A stretch of 64,000 nt of DNA, taken from Beroe forskalii (lineage: Eukaryota > Ctenophora > Nuda > Beroida > Beroidae). The stretch covers positions 124,001-188,000 of the forward strand of contig WFMF01000221.1 in assembly GCA_011033025.1 (NCBI GenBank), read 5' to 3'. The translations under genes and the position numbers were made by a program. The first letter of the stretch is position 1; the number at the start of each line of letters is the position of its first letter. Shown one piece after another: positions 13,801 through 27,414 of this stretch. The notes under the pieces are model-generated. The model saw nothing but the letters and a program-made list of their open reading frames with translations, was not told the origin of the DNA and did not search any database.

Positions 13801-14840
13801 TAGAAAAGAAAAGAAATCGACTGTGCATAATATAAACGAAGGAAGCCCAGCAATGATAGAGTCTTTGCTTGACTGTCTTCCCGATTGCGTCTGTTTGTGT
13901 ACAGCTTTCCCTCGCTATCACTGGAGAATACTAATTACTATACTGGCGCATTATACAACAGTGCATTACTGCACTAGGACAACTAATTGGTGGCTTCAAG
14001 CGGCTGTGAATTCTACCTGGAAAATAAATACTAAATAGGCGAGTACCGAGAACCCAAGGACGCAAATTGACAGTCTTAGAAGTAAATATACTGACTGGTG
14101 GATGCCTTATTTGGCTTCTATTTTTCTATTGCAGTGGATTGAAGCTGGGAGTTTAAAAATTAGGCTCGGAAGCGTTATACCAAACCTTTAACACGGGCTG
14201 TGATTCCATTTTGCATTTCATCCTGTACAGAAATCCAACCATTACAATTGACAATTCAAACCAAAACATTTCACCCCACACAATAGGTAGTTGCCTAGTT
14301 TCGTTACTCGGAAAAAGTGTAGACAATAAAAAGCACAACTTTCAGCCTCACGCTTAACACGATATTAAGCGCTCTTTGGTCATATTAAAACGGTTTGAAC
14401 GTTTTCCCAGTTAGAAATCTTGCAAAGTTTATAAGAGTCATTTCAAGTATCCTGCATCTCACAGAGCAACAGTTATTAAAACCACATTTGAACCACATTG
14501 AGTTATGAACCTTCTTTAAATCGTTTGAACCCGTTGAAACAGTCAGGACCGCCGTCACCAGATTCGATTGTAAGAAACCGTAATTTCAAAATGTGAAAGC
14601 ACGATCGTTGCTACGTAGGCACACCTATAAACGTCAATTTCATAAGTTCAGAAGATGGATATATCGAACCGTAAGGTGAAGTTAGCGCGGTTTACAAGTC
14701 TTGGCAGCAACGCAAAATACAGAGTATATTTCAAAACCTGTTTTGCTATCTGTTTAAACGGCACCCCAACATCATTTTATCAAAAGGTTGAACAAAATCT
14801 TCATATTTCTGTCCAAAAAAGGGGAACACAGAAGTCGGCG
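10870..14840. other. No gene seen, AT-rich intergenic
   Basis: Nothing coding is convincing. A CACA/AATTAA-rich simple patch lies at about 12300-12370, and three short CGGTATACCCA repeats lie at 13087-13130. Confidence 0.5.
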
Positions 14841-14847
14841 AGTTAAC

Positions 14848-15895
14848 ATAACCACAATTCATCACCTCACGGCATGAAGATGACATCAACACCCGCCACC
14901 TATTCGTTGGGCAAGATAAGAGATATTCTCACAAACGCATCAGCTGGTGCACTGCTGAGTATCTCATAAGCTTATGCCTGCCATAGAGAACAGAAATATC
15001 ATAAGGGGTATATGATATCTATGAGGGATACTATGAAGGGACAAATAGTCTTTTAAGTGCTCACAGCAAATCACTCTAATATACTGGCAGAGCACTGTTA
15101 ATAATAACATGGATAGCGCATCCACAGCAATTCAAAGCAAGGCCAATCATAACCACAATTCATCACCCCACGGCATGAAGATGGGTCAGCTGATAAAGCG
15201 ATATAATTCTGCCGACACTACACACACAAAGGTATCAGCATCAGCTCATTTATTGTCACCAGATGATAATACTCTAAGGGACCAGCTGGTGCACTCCAAG
15301 TGAGTATCAGTCGTTATTTTCAGCGGGCATGTGTCGACAGAGGCCTCTGCTGAAAGACAGAACGGCTCAGTAATATATTCATATTGGATAATCTAAATCT
15401 TTTCTGTATCTATGAGGGCATACTCCTGTACGGACAAATCAGATTCCTTTTTAACATGCCGTACAGCAAAATCTACACTATTCACCATGGCAGGCACTGT
15501 AGCCAGTACTACTAGGACAAATCGTTTTATTTATACCCTCTGTCTAATGGAATGTTTCAAAGCAAGTTTGCCAATCAATGCTTACACAGTACTATTTCAT
15601 TTCCGTGATGTTATATAAGCTAGTCTTTATGGTGGAGCTGAAAAGAACCGCTATGGGTACTGCCCACCGGACTGATAAATCTAAATCTTTCTGACACTAC
15701 AAATGCCGCAATAGTATCAGCATCCCCTCATTTATTGTCACCAGATAACATGCCTAAGGGACCACTGTTTCACCATGGTTAAAGTGAGCGTATATATATA
15801 CAGTCGTTTAGGGCTATTTTTATTTATACCCTCATGTCTACAGAAATGTTTGCTGAAAGACAATTAACGCACAGTACTATTTCATTTCGGATAAA
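14848..15895. repeat. Cluster of interleaved degenerate direct duplications
   Basis: Landmarks recur out of simple order. ACCACAATTCATCACC is at 14850 and 15152. TCATTTATTGTCACCAGAT is near 15247 and 15728. TTTATTTATACCCTC and CACAGTACTATTTCATTTC are each seen twice. CTTTTTAACATGCCGTACAGC at 15450 recurs at about 21995. The block looks like several rounds of partial duplication of a few-hundred-bp unit. Confidence 0.65.
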
Positions 15896-15899
15896 ACAT

Positions 15900-18800
15900 T
15901 TAGAAATATTGAAGCGTGAGTTTTGTTTAAAGTAATGATAGCCTCCAAAATTATGGACTCTATAGAATTTTCAAGTGCATTTAATTTTACGGTATAATTT
16001 GTTTAAAACAAGAAAGTAACAACCTAACGGCTATAGCCCTAACTAATAAACAAAAGGAAATTATCATAGCGATATTCCCGCTTCTATCCCAAACCCAATA
16101 GAGCGAAGCTCATGAAGTTGTCTAAAACTCTGGCGCTCTAAAACCCGACAAAGAATATTAGAACATAAATATGAATCCGCTCATTCTCGAGTTCATAACT
16201 GTTGAACTTAAAACCCGAGGCCCGGACAAATTTTTCGGCTGTCGCCGGCCACGGCCCAAGCCAGATAAGGAACTCTCATCCGGACTATGATCTCTTCCTT
16301 TGATGGAACTAATGGAGATTGTCAAGTTGCCGTAAAATATCAAAATTTTGTTTCAATTCGTTTGAATGTTCATGAAATATTGACAAGAATATGGACCAAT
16401 AAATGTCATAGAAATATTCAATATTCCTAAGAAGGAAGTTTTTTTGTGGACCAATAAACTAATAAAGTAATAAATCTCGCAAAAATATTCAATATTCATA
16501 ATCATAGCTGAAAATAATATTTTGCGCATGCATCCTAAATTTTTGATAGAAGTGAAATAACTCATTCGTAGCAGGGGTTATAAAATATATAATAGCATGG
16601 GTCTGGGTGCAGCAGCTACCCTAGAAGCAAAATGTCCTGAAGAAGACAAACATTATCGCAACATTAGGATTCGGTCCATTCTTTGTCCATAATTCTGACA
16701 TTAATAATGCTTTATACTGGCAGCAGTTTCAATTCAGTGCTAGGTAGGGTTCTGGGGCGGCAGCTCCCAGATCAAGATGTTTTAATGACTTCTGAACAGA
16801 TTTTCACCTCTTCAGGATTTTACTTCAAATTCTGTCCATTTTGACGTAGCAGGCTGAAATTCAAATTCAATGATCAGCAAGACCGCAAGAATCTCGCGGC
16901 GGCTGCCCCCAAAAGCTAGACGTTCTGAGCAAATATCAAAGATATCGCCTCAATAGGATTTTATTGAAATGTTTGCATATTCATAATTGATGTTTTTATG
17001 GCAGAAATCTCAATTTACAGAAATATTTTTTGCCTTTGTATGTATCTAGGTTGCCTGGGATTTAAAAATTTCAACCCCGTACAAACCAGGTACTGCATAA
17101 CTACTTTATACTTAACCAGGATCAGCCTCCTATTTGGTGTTATTTCCACGATACGTTTCACAAGACTGCGTAAGCAAGGAAACTAAATTTTTCAATATAA
17201 AACTGAATTTTAATTTTCTTGGCAACTCTAAAATAATATATGCTGCCGTGAGGTCACGTGTATATCAATGGGGGCTACGGGTACAAGGCTTGCGGGTTAT
17301 AGAGTCCAGACAGGAATGATAACCGAAGCTATAGCTAGGGTAATATACCTAAAGGGGATAAAAGGGCTAACTCTAAACTCGAGAGCTATAATAGCCCGGT
17401 GCAGCTGAACAGAACACCTCACTCAAAAGACGAACCCCGTTCAAAAGCCCCAGTCTGGAATGGGTCTATGGCATATACTGGCATACCAAACTGTGAACAG
17501 TGATTACTATGCAATTTCCTAACGCATTGGTCCACACTTCAAGAAGCACGGATAAGTGATAACCAAGGGGAACTTCAGAAGCAGTTTACCATCCGATTTT
17601 AATATGATCGTTGCTCAACAGCAGATCAAAATACCTGCGCTACATATTATAATTTCAATTTTAAATGATGAACTGAAACAGAATTCTCGAACTAAGCAAG
17701 CAGAACTTTTAGCCTTACAAACGCTTTTCAACTTTTCAACAGGAATTTCCGGACGACTGCGTTTATATATTATGTTAGTATGTTGATGTAATCATCTGGG
17801 CTTTCGGAACTCGCCAGGGCGCTATCTATAAGTTCAGTAGACATAAAATTTTTATTTTCTTTGCTTCGGGCTTTTTGTAAGAATATAATTTTAACTTTCT
17901 ATTTCTACGGCGCTTGATATAAGTTTTAGTAGGTATTCTCGCGACTTTGGGAACGCAGAGTGTGAAAACTGAGAATAGACTGAAAACACCATGGTTGTCC
18001 TAAAAATGCCAGTCAAGGCGGTATAGGGATAGATATGTTTATTATCAAGTATCAATGATATGAATTACGAATGGATGAACTGATCAACAAATCAACAGAA
18101 AATTTCTGATCCATAATATGATAATTTTCAACTTACTTATACCTATAGTGCCAATAGAGATGGTAATGCGCGCATTACAATTATTTCGAAAATGCAAAGT
18201 AGCTTTGAACCATTTTGGTATTCTGCGATGAAATTTAATTGCTTACGATCGTCTGAACTTTCGAATTATCCGTGACTTGGAGATTTCAGATTACTCCGGG
18301 TAAAATATACACATAATATTTAATATTCGCATATTATTTTCTGCGATATCTGAACTTTTGATAGCGTGTGCGGTCCAATTAAGAAGCCAGCACTTAGAAA
18401 GATGGTGAACGACGAACGTCACAGAGTCGATTTTTTCCTGTTCCCAATCGCGTTTTTGTTTTACAAAAAGGCATTGAGAAAAGGTTAGCAGAGATCGTGT
18501 TTTGTGGGGTTTGTGTGTATACTACCTTTACGCGTACTGTTAAATCTGAAATAGGTGGTGCGACGAAATTTGGTATGTAATGTGTATGTGTGTATGTATG
18601 CTCCATTTTCATGAATTCAACTGCTCCTTTATAATATCACTCGCGCCAATATAGCTTGGTGTAGTGGCATCCTGTACGGTGTGCACTGCAGCTAGCTTAC
18701 AGGTATTCCGGTTCAATGCTCTGTCCGTACTAATGTTGAAACTTGGAAATTGATTCTTTTTCAAAAACTTCGTCATTCTTTATATTTTACCAAATTTGTC

Positions 18801-21280
18801 AAGGACAAGAGGTGCACGAATGTCTAACGATTTTCTTGGAAATCTCCATGAAATATGATTGGGTTTCAATCAAATTAACATTTTTTTTCTATTAAACAAG
18901 AGACAATTGACAATGAACAATTTCGTTCGATCAATGATGATTGACCTTAGCAATTGTGCTGAGGAAATTAAGAGATGAAATTTTGTCCCGGTACCTGATT
19001 AATTTACGATATCTGAATCTTCAATCTTGGTTAATAATCCTTCTTTTTATCTTCAAGTTGGCAAGGTTGATCTTAAAATCACATATTTCGATGTCCAGGA
19101 AGTACATTGCATTTGGTTGAATATCAATAGTCACCATGAGAAATCCTCGATCAAGTTTTATTTTAAAGTGAGCTCTGACTGTGATAGCTGAGCAATATAA
19201 ACTCAAACTTTTGCAAGGACAGAAAATAATGCGATTTCGCATGATAATTATTGTCATAAATGGAAACGCTTGATAATGCGCAACGCTTGATAAGAGCACG
19301 AGATATCACACAAAACTCAAAAAGGAAACAACGAAGAATGAATGGGTACGCGCGTAAACGGGAAACAGAACATGGGCAGGTGTTGCGCGCAAAACAGAAC
19401 ATTGGCAGGTGTTGCGCGCGCAATAAAATGCACGTGCGATTTGTGATCACGTACGAACTTTACTGTTTCACGTGAAATTTAAGCGCTCGCCGATGTTAAA
19501 AGAAAACAGAGCACAATTGTTGGTTTCAGTCGATACTTATGAACGAATATTTATAAAATTGATTCAAATTCAATGATATTGGTACCTTGGTATTATGATG
19601 TGACACTTGATAAGGATAGCAGTGTTTTATCGTCAACTCATGTCAATAAATGAAACGGACAATGGTCGACGATCAAATGATGACATGTTTTATACCAGCC
19701 CCAGGGAACAGGAAATTAAGCGCCTGCATACGGGAACAACGGGCACAAGAAATGCGCCGGCAGGCGCAATTCTTGTTGATAGTTTTGACTTGGAGTCAGT
19801 GTAATCCAGTTTAAACTTTAGACCTCCCTCAGGACGAGTAAAAATTCCGCGACTCCACCGGCAGCTAATATCTCCTGACCATGGCAAAAGCTCGACACGA
19901 CACACTATATATATATAAATATCATTACATTACTCGAATAGCTCATCCCCCGCCGTGCTCTACAGAGCTGTGGAAGTTCCAAAGAGGCACCAGTGAAGCC
20001 CACGTGTGGATTTGCACCACCATGATTAGCAACTGTGCGTTACTTCCTCCCGGCGGAGCATTGGTCCTGCTCACGTCATCGGAGAGCAGCTGTAGCAGGT
20101 AATAGTGATGCAGGTCTAGACTGTGTATGTGGAGTGAGGGACCGCTATATTCATCAGAGCGGGCTTTATAGGTAATGAGGCATGACAAAAGCCACCTCGG
20201 CACCCCAATACCTCCGACACTCCGTATTGTTATATTAATAACTAGCTCGTACCATAAGCAATGTATGGTTTAGAGGCAGATTTATTTCACCCGCGTAGAA
20301 ATTCAGCGGTGCAATTGTGCGAACGGTAGGTGACCCTAGGCCTATTTTAATCTACAAACAACAGTAGTACAGTACATAAGTGCTGTAGTTTGGACCGTGC
20401 ATATTCTCAGGGTTAGAAAAGGCAACATGAGGCTTTATAAGCTGCATATTAAAACACAAGAAAGTGAACCAATCACCATATTGTAGAGGGGCTTGCCACC
20501 CTCTGGCAACATTGAATTATAACGGCTCTGTTAAATTTGTCGTTTAAATTTGTTATTGTAAAGTTAAAAGTATAGTGCTGTAGTGTTGAAAAGTTTCAAA
20601 TATAATATTTTAATAGGACATAATTATGACACAATGAATAATTATCACTGTCTTGACACTCACCTTTGTGAGATTAAGTTTAATGCAGGTGTGGTTTTGA
20701 TATTTGCATGTCAAATACATAAAATTAAATACTGAAAGTGAGGCGCGTACGACTTGTACAAGTCACAATAATTGAAATCTATTAGAAATTGTTTCACGAA
20801 TTAATATTATCACAATTTTACGACATTTAGTTGAATGTGAAAGATATCATGCTGAAAAACTCCCTTGAGAGATATTTAAGAAGTGTACAAATGAAGATTT
20901 GTAGAAATTAAATCACGTTTAAGATTCTTATTTACCACACCCAACAATTTCTTTTATTAAACATTTAACGTCGAACTGTCGAAATTAATTCGCAGAAAAA
21001 ACAGCAGATTAAATCACGAAAAGTTGATTTAAAATTTGATTAAAATGGAATAATCCATAGATCGCTTAATAATAAATTAGTGCAGCAACTCAATGTGTTT
21101 GACTGAATTGATTGGCTTTTGCATTGAGTTAAATCATCAACACATTGAACAATCAACCATTGGGTTTAGGGTTATTGGCAAATCCTCAAATAAACCAGTG
21201 AATATACTGGGGTGTGGGTAAGCTATAATATACTTTAGATACTTTTCTGATTTTCTTTTACGAAAACTTTTTTTTCACTT
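15900..21280. other. No gene seen
   Basis: Short open frames only. Small GC-rich patches lie at about 16220-16270, 19360-19420 and 19740-20060, without a recognisable product or repeat structure. Confidence 0.5.
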
Positions 21281-21282
21281 AC

Positions 21283-21358
21283 GTGGATATACAGTTAAAT
21301 CAGTATCACGCACGTACGAATGGCAGTTATGTAGAAATTTCAGAAGCCGGTCTCATCC
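21283..21358 (+). repeat. Dispersed 75-bp repeat, copy 1
   Basis: GTGGATATACAGTTAAATCA... through GAAATTTCAGAAGCCGGTC. Related copies lie at 43906 and 57937. Function unknown. Confidence 0.75.
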
Positions 21359-21424
21359 ATATTATGTCACGAGATATGTAAATATTTACTCTTTATTCTA
21401 CTCTATGTGCACAAGGATCGATCG

Positions 21425-21620
21425 ATAAAAGCGCAAAAATACTGCACTTTCGACAGAAATTCTATAAAAATAAAATTGCGCGCACTGTAAAATGCGTGTT
21501 TTTATCAATCCCTTCATCGTTCGATGCATGTGCCCAAAAATTTTATGAAAAATAAACAAATCGCGCGCACAATAAAATGCGGGTCTTTATAAATTCCACC
21601 ATCGATCAATGCAAGTGCAC
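21425..21620. repeat. Tandem pair of about 110-bp units rich in GCGCGC
   Basis: Two copies with the shared words TTGCGCGCACTGTAAAATGCG / TCGCGCGCACAATAAAATGCG followed by TTTATNAATYCC, ATCG and a GTGC motif. A related word (GCGCGCAATAAAATGC) occurs near 19416. Confidence 0.65.
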
Positions 21621-23087
21621 ATATATGGGTCAAACTTGTGAAATGTCCGTTGAGGGTTGGTCACATACTCGTGGTGCCATTAAGTAAGTAAACGCTGCAC
21701 GCGGAAAATCCAAGCGTTTTGACTACTTTAAACAATATTTGATTATGAAGAAATAACACCATTCCGACCAAATTTCATAGATCACCGACATATTATTTTT
21801 TCAAAACTTAATCATCTCACTTTGAGAGATGAGCTGACAATGCCAGCATTTTCACACTCCTCAAATTCGGTAAGCTCAAGGATGAGTGGTAAAATCTAGG
21901 TTTGTTTGAGAAACACAATTTGTATAAACTAACATTTGACACAATAGCTGTTCGGACTGATTGACTGAAAGGAAGCTCTCAGCTTTAGTTCCATTTTTAA
22001 CATGCCGTACAGCAAGGATATTCACTGAGCTAGCCAGGCATGTATAGATGTACGTTTATCAAGCTTATAGAGAGGACATGACAGGATGACTGTATGACTG
22101 GACTAGTTCATTGGACGTCACTATTGACGGGGGCTAGTCAAGTATAATATGGTTATTATGATGGAAGGTTCAGGGGTATTATTAGACTTAATTTCCTTGA
22201 AGGAATTATTAGATTATGACATTGCCTTTTGAATACTTCCACTTCTAATATGTTGATAGGTGCATTGTCCATTGGGACTGGAAGTTCTTAGTAGTATCAA
22301 TTTACATATAGGGTCTAAACCAATATAGAACCAGTCAGCCGAATGTCTACAATGCATCACAGACACCGATGAAAAAGGTCGGAGGGTTCTATAAACAGTC
22401 AAATCTCAACAACCTCACGCAAACGCATATGAACATAGTAACTTTTGCACAATGCCGAGTAATCAAAATATCTAATGCTGCTTGCAAGACATCCATGATT
22501 TACACCATCATCAACTCCCCTCTTTAAAAACTGATCCTTACATCACTTATCCCTCTAGCCTGGTGTTAACTATACATATTGATTCACGGCTTGTAGTACT
22601 CAAGTTGGATTCTTTACTGTTTCCTGAGCAAGCACGTTGTTTACAGTTTGTGTTAAAATGGACGATGAACCGTTAAGCTATAGAATCTGGAATTGTCAGT
22701 CACTAGAGAGAAGTCACGAGAATAAAATGACCTACTTCCCATAAACTGATGGTGAATGGCGGTGATTAACACTAATAAACCGGCTGATTTCGGATCAAGT
22801 ATGGGGGTATGATATTGATTATTGACATCAAACGATTTGATCTTGAAACGGTTTGGGATTAACAGTGTCAACTCATACCAACACGTCTTGCCAGCTCTCG
22901 TTGGTGTATGGTACACCTAGCATTAACCGATACTACTTCGGTACAGACAGAACTTCGATAATATCAGGACGTTTCTCGTTTAACTTGGATGTTATAATAT
23001 TTCCAACTTGCAGGTGATGATTTATTGATCTCCTTATCAACACCGGCAATCAACATAGGAAGATATTAAAGTATCAAACGGACATAA

Positions 23088-23475
23088 GGGGTTATTCATA
23101 AGAATGAGTCTGAGACTTAAGCCAGAGACTCAAATCCGAGACTCAAAAAAGTAAGTCAAAAATTTTGTATTCATAAACACGATCCAAGCCGTAAGTCTCT
23201 GGCTCATGGCTTGGATTTCAGCGAGTCTCGGATCATTGGCTCATTATAATGGCTCATTGGCTCAGTCCTTTGGATCACCGACTTAAGTACCGGATTACTG
23301 GATTATGAGTCTCGGCTTGCCGCGCATTGAGTCTCGGCTTGCCGCGCATTGAGTTTCGGATTACGGGAATTTGAGTCTTGACTCCGTGGATTACACATTT
23401 TGGCTCCTTTTTTAAGTCTGGGAAGCTGGGGACTCAATTTTTGGATCATTTGCGGTACGGCTCAGTGCCGGCTCA
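23088..23475 (+). repeat. Word-scrambled repeat, left copy
   Basis: Starts GGGGTTATTCATAAGAATGA and is then built from a few recurring words in variable order: GAGTCTCGG, GGATTACNGG, GGCTCATTGG, TTGGATCA. It includes one tandem pair, TTGCCGCGCATTGAGTCTCGG. The same words appear on the other strand at 28560-28910. Confidence 0.8.
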
Positions 23476-24399
23476 CTAAAAGTAACAATAAACTAATAAG
23501 CCTGTTAGATAACTGCATGATCGAAACGAGTAATTCCGTAAAAGCTAAAATACTAAAATGTGACATCATCATCGTGTAAAGGTCAATCCAACAAATAAAT
23601 TCAGAAGTAAGATGATTAAATGTGAAAGTTGAGGTCTAAATAGTACGGATGGAGCAAACATAGATCACTTCAACGGGTATGCAGGACTCAAATATCTATG
23701 AAAGTTTGATACTGGCGAAAACAAAAAACGAAGCACGCTACTATCAAGCATTTGATAAAGTTAAACAACTGACACAAAAGTTCAAATTATATATTATGAA
23801 AACTGCCATGTACTATGCAAGGGACTCTTTCAGGGTATGCAATGCATAGTCTGCATAACCTCTGGCCGCTACGTCACTGACGGAAATCTAAGCGGGAATT
23901 ATGGTGCCGCAAGATTTCGGTAATATGCTTCTATGCACTATCTTAATCCCGATCTTAATTCTTAAATTAGAACTACCGAAAGATAAACAAGGTTGCAAAA
24001 GAAATGAAACACATATTTCGATCGCTAAATCAGAAATAAACCATGACACAAAGTAAACATTGTAACACGGATGGAGTAATCAACCGCGTCTGAGTGGCAC
24101 CACTTATATACGATAGTGTTCCTTATCTCTATTTTACCTTGTGTAACCGTATATAACGTTTATATACCGTATATAAAAACTGCAAAAACAATCGTGATTA
24201 AAACGAACGTGATGGAAAGTGGAAACGAAGATAAACTACGGTTACTTGTTTGAATTATCTCCTTCTCTGCTATTGGTTCAGCGCAGTCACGTGACGCGCA
24301 CACGTGACCACTGACCTACTATGTAAATTCGTTGAGGCACACCGCACACAAGTCTATGATCGAATACATACGGTGGAGTTAAGAAACAGAGATAAGGAA

Positions 24400-24680
24400 T
24401 TTCCCAAAACCAAAAAGGATTTGGTTGTGATTGATGGTCCGCGGCGGTTTTAAGGCGTTCTTTACTGTAAAACCCATGATATGAGAAAGAACGCGACGGT
24501 TAAAACTGCTGCAACGTCACTTATAAAATATACAGCATTCACGTAACTTAAATGCATCAAAAAAGTGCCGTTTCGGCAGTTTTAACCGTCGCGTTCTTTC
24601 TCATATCATGGGTTTTACAGTAAAGAACGCCTTAAAACCGCCGCGGACCATCACAACCAAATCCTTTTTGGTTTTGGGAA
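24400..24680. mobile_element. Long palindrome at the front of family A, copy 2
   Basis: Arms of about 105 bp at 24400-24509 and 24576-24680, nearly identical apart from a 4-bp insertion in one arm. They start TTCCCAAAACCAAAAAGGAT and include CCGCGGCGGTTTTAAGGCG. This is a MITE-like foldback. The same structure, eroded, sits at the front of the family A copy near 4950. Confidence 0.9.
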
Positions 24681-25310
24681 AAATATCACCCTTTTTCTGT
24701 GCCGAGATATTGAAATTTGGCGTCAAATCGCGCGTAAAAATTCGCGTTACCTAGCATTACTGATGACGTCACAATTACGTCATAAAATTAGATGAACTAT
24801 CTGAGACCCATTCATTAACACAATTGGGACTATGACCGACAACATATCCAAAGATGAAGTTCTGGGGTGGTCCCGTTCTCTCTCCACTAGCTTCACAAGT
24901 TTTGCAATTTTTTGGTATTTTTTTCGTGTCAAAGTGTTTCAAACAATCGCATATATCTCAAGGATGCCGGGGAGCCCAGAACTTTTCGACCACATTTTTT
25001 AAAAGTACAGTAAATTTCCTTTCTACGCTAGGAGGAGCATTTTTTCCTATCTCGAAAGCTTCATACCGAAAATTGCGTTGAAAAACGCCTATTTTTTGGG
25101 AAAATCGACATTTGAAATTCTTAGTTTTTGTGACGTCATTATGACGTCATTATCATGACGTAAAATAGTTTTTTAAGGTCACTAACTGCAAGTTCTATCT
25201 TTCTTCTTTCCAACGCTGGGTCGATGAGCTCTGTATCTTTTATGGTTCCCGAGATATCGCCGTTTAAATAGGGTACACTTCTTGCACTAAAGCGTCATCT
25301 CTCTATATGT
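24680..25310 (+). mobile_element. Family A body, copy 2
   Basis: Collinear with 5180-5770 and better preserved. Contains three TGACGTCA-type words and no reading frame of note. Confidence 0.8.
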
Positions 25311-25335
25311 ATATACCTCTATATATCTGTATGTG

Positions 25336-25759
25336 TATATGGATAGCCAAAAACAATTGAAATTGTTTGGGTTTCGCAGCCACTACAGTACCTAAAATTA
25401 TACGATTAAAAGTATTGATATGAATTTTAATCGCAGCCCGGTCGTGGCGGTGCACTGTGGTAGCAGACTACCACAATTTCATTGTAGTAATGGAAAAACA
25501 GCATTAATTGATTGTGTAAATCCGTCTTTTTACTTTGTCAGGATCGAGCTGTACCTAAACACAGAAATGTGTTAGACGTTCTAGCCCCTTAATAACTTTG
25601 AAAAACGTGAATCTTCAAATCGATTAGCTTTGAAACCAAAATGCACCGCCACGACCGGGCTGCGATTAAAATTCATATCAATACTTTTAATCGTATAATT
25701 TTAGGTACTGTAGTGGCTGCGAAACCCAAACAATTTCAATTGTTTTTGGCTATCCATAT
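25336..25759. mobile_element. MITE-like element with 118-bp inverted arms
   Basis: Arms at 25336-25454 and 25642-25759 are almost perfect reverse complements (outer end TATATGGATAGCCAAAAACA, inner end CCGGTCGTGGCGGTGCA). The loop is about 187 bp and has no coding capacity. The near-identity of the arms implies a recent insertion or ongoing correction. Confidence 0.93.
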
Positions 25760-25796
25760 CACTCTTTTTTGGCAAGAGACTCACTACATTCAGTAC

Positions 25797-27060
25797 AAGT
25801 AGAGATAATTGCTTTAATCAGTCAATTATTCATTAAGCGGTTGACACCTGTACTCAAATTAATGTGTAAAGCGTGATTTTGGCTCTGGTTAATGATACCG
25901 TTGGAATTAAGTCGCTATCATTTTTACTTGAATTCAAAGCCGCTCTGACCGAGTCAATCCTAGAAATGCTTCACCTAGGCCGGCTTGTTGTCATACCGGT
26001 AGTTCCGACAGTAGATTGTGTACTGCGGACCCGTCTCAGCCCTTCCCTGTTAACAAAGCCGCAGTCAGGGAGGTTAACTGAGATTAAGTGCACATCGGGA
26101 CATAACACAACACTGAATATGATGTTAGTCATAATGAATACTCAATTAAGAGAGACCCATTATTATCCAATGTTGGCTCCTGTGTCTTCAATGAGCCAAC
26201 AATACCCAAGCTCCAGCAGAACATTTTCCGTTAGCAATTCCCTTTGATTTGAACAGGTTTGGGATCCTGAATCAGCAATTAAGTGACCCATCAACATATA
26301 AAATCAACTCACATGAGGGCAAGTCATGTGGGGCCTCCCATATTAGTCATCAAAGTGGCGGACATGACAGTCAGCATTTTCTGAAATATCAGCCAAGATA
26401 CCACAGAATCAACAATGAATTCAAAGCCGAGTTATACACGATAATTACTTTAATTGGTCAATTATCTCATTAGGCGGTTGAGAACCGGCACTCAAGATAA
26501 ACGTATAAAGTGTCATTTTGGCTCTTGTAAATGATACCGGTGGAATTAAGTTGCTATCAATTTTACTTTTCGAGTTATACACGATAATTACTTTAATTGG
26601 TCAATTATCTCATTAGGCGGTTGAGAACCGGCACTCAAGATAAACGTAAAAAGCGTAATTTTGGCTCTTGTAAATGATGCCGTTAGAATTAAGTCGCTAT
26701 CATTTTTACTTTTCGAGTTATACACGATAATTACTTTAATTGGCCAATTATGTCATTAGGCGGTTGAGAACCGGTACGCAAATTAAACGCATAAAACGCT
26801 ATTTTGGCTCTAGTTAATGATACCGTTTGATTTAAGTCCCTATCATTTTTACTTTTTGAGTTATACGCGATAATTACTTTAATTGGTCAATTATCTCATT
26901 AGGCGGTTGAGAACCGGTACGCAAATTAAACGCATATAACGTTATTTTGGCTCTAGTTAATGATACCGTTGGAATAAAGTCGCTATCATCAATACCTTCT
27001 GAGTTATAAGCGATAATTACTTTAATTGGTCAATTATCCAATTAAGGATTTGGCAAAAAT
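25797..27060 (+). repeat. 143-bp tandem array, interrupted
   Basis: GAGTTATACNCGATAATTAC recurs at 26429, 26572, 26715, 26858 and 27001, an exact 143-bp period. A more diverged unit lies upstream at 25797-25935. About 490 bp of unrelated sequence separates them, with the word GAATTCAAAGCCG on both sides (25930 and 26417). Confidence 0.95.
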
Positions 27061-27176
27061 ATTTTTAACATGCCCTAGTGCACGCACCTCATTCTAAAGT
27101 TTCATATGCCGTTTAGATTACGGTTCTATCTTTTATGGTTCTCCCGTGAAGTGTTTTCCCGTTTTGTGGTAGTAGT

Positions 27177-27198
27177 CGGAGGAGGAGGAGGAGGAGTC
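27177..27198 (+). repeat. GGA triplet run
   Basis: About six GGA/GAG triplets in a row in otherwise AT-rich sequence. Confidence 0.8.
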
Positions 27199-27414
27199 GT
27201 ACCGTCCATAACACTAATTTTCGGCAAAATGGGATTTTTTTGATAATTTATTATGAAAAAACGGTGCGGTCGATTTTCATGAAATTTTCAGGGATTGTTC
27301 TTCATACCATGGACTACAACTGTGCAAATTTTTGTGCCCAACAGAGCTCGTTAACGTGTCTAGAACGAGACTCGAAAATCGCGATTTTCGCAAATCACTG
27401 AATTTTTATATATT

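Noticed and set aside
25873-26247. 124-codon plus-strand frame
   Set aside because: It crosses from a tandem-array unit into the intervening insert, so the frame is a chance fusion. Only the 12-codon shared word was kept as a weak finding.
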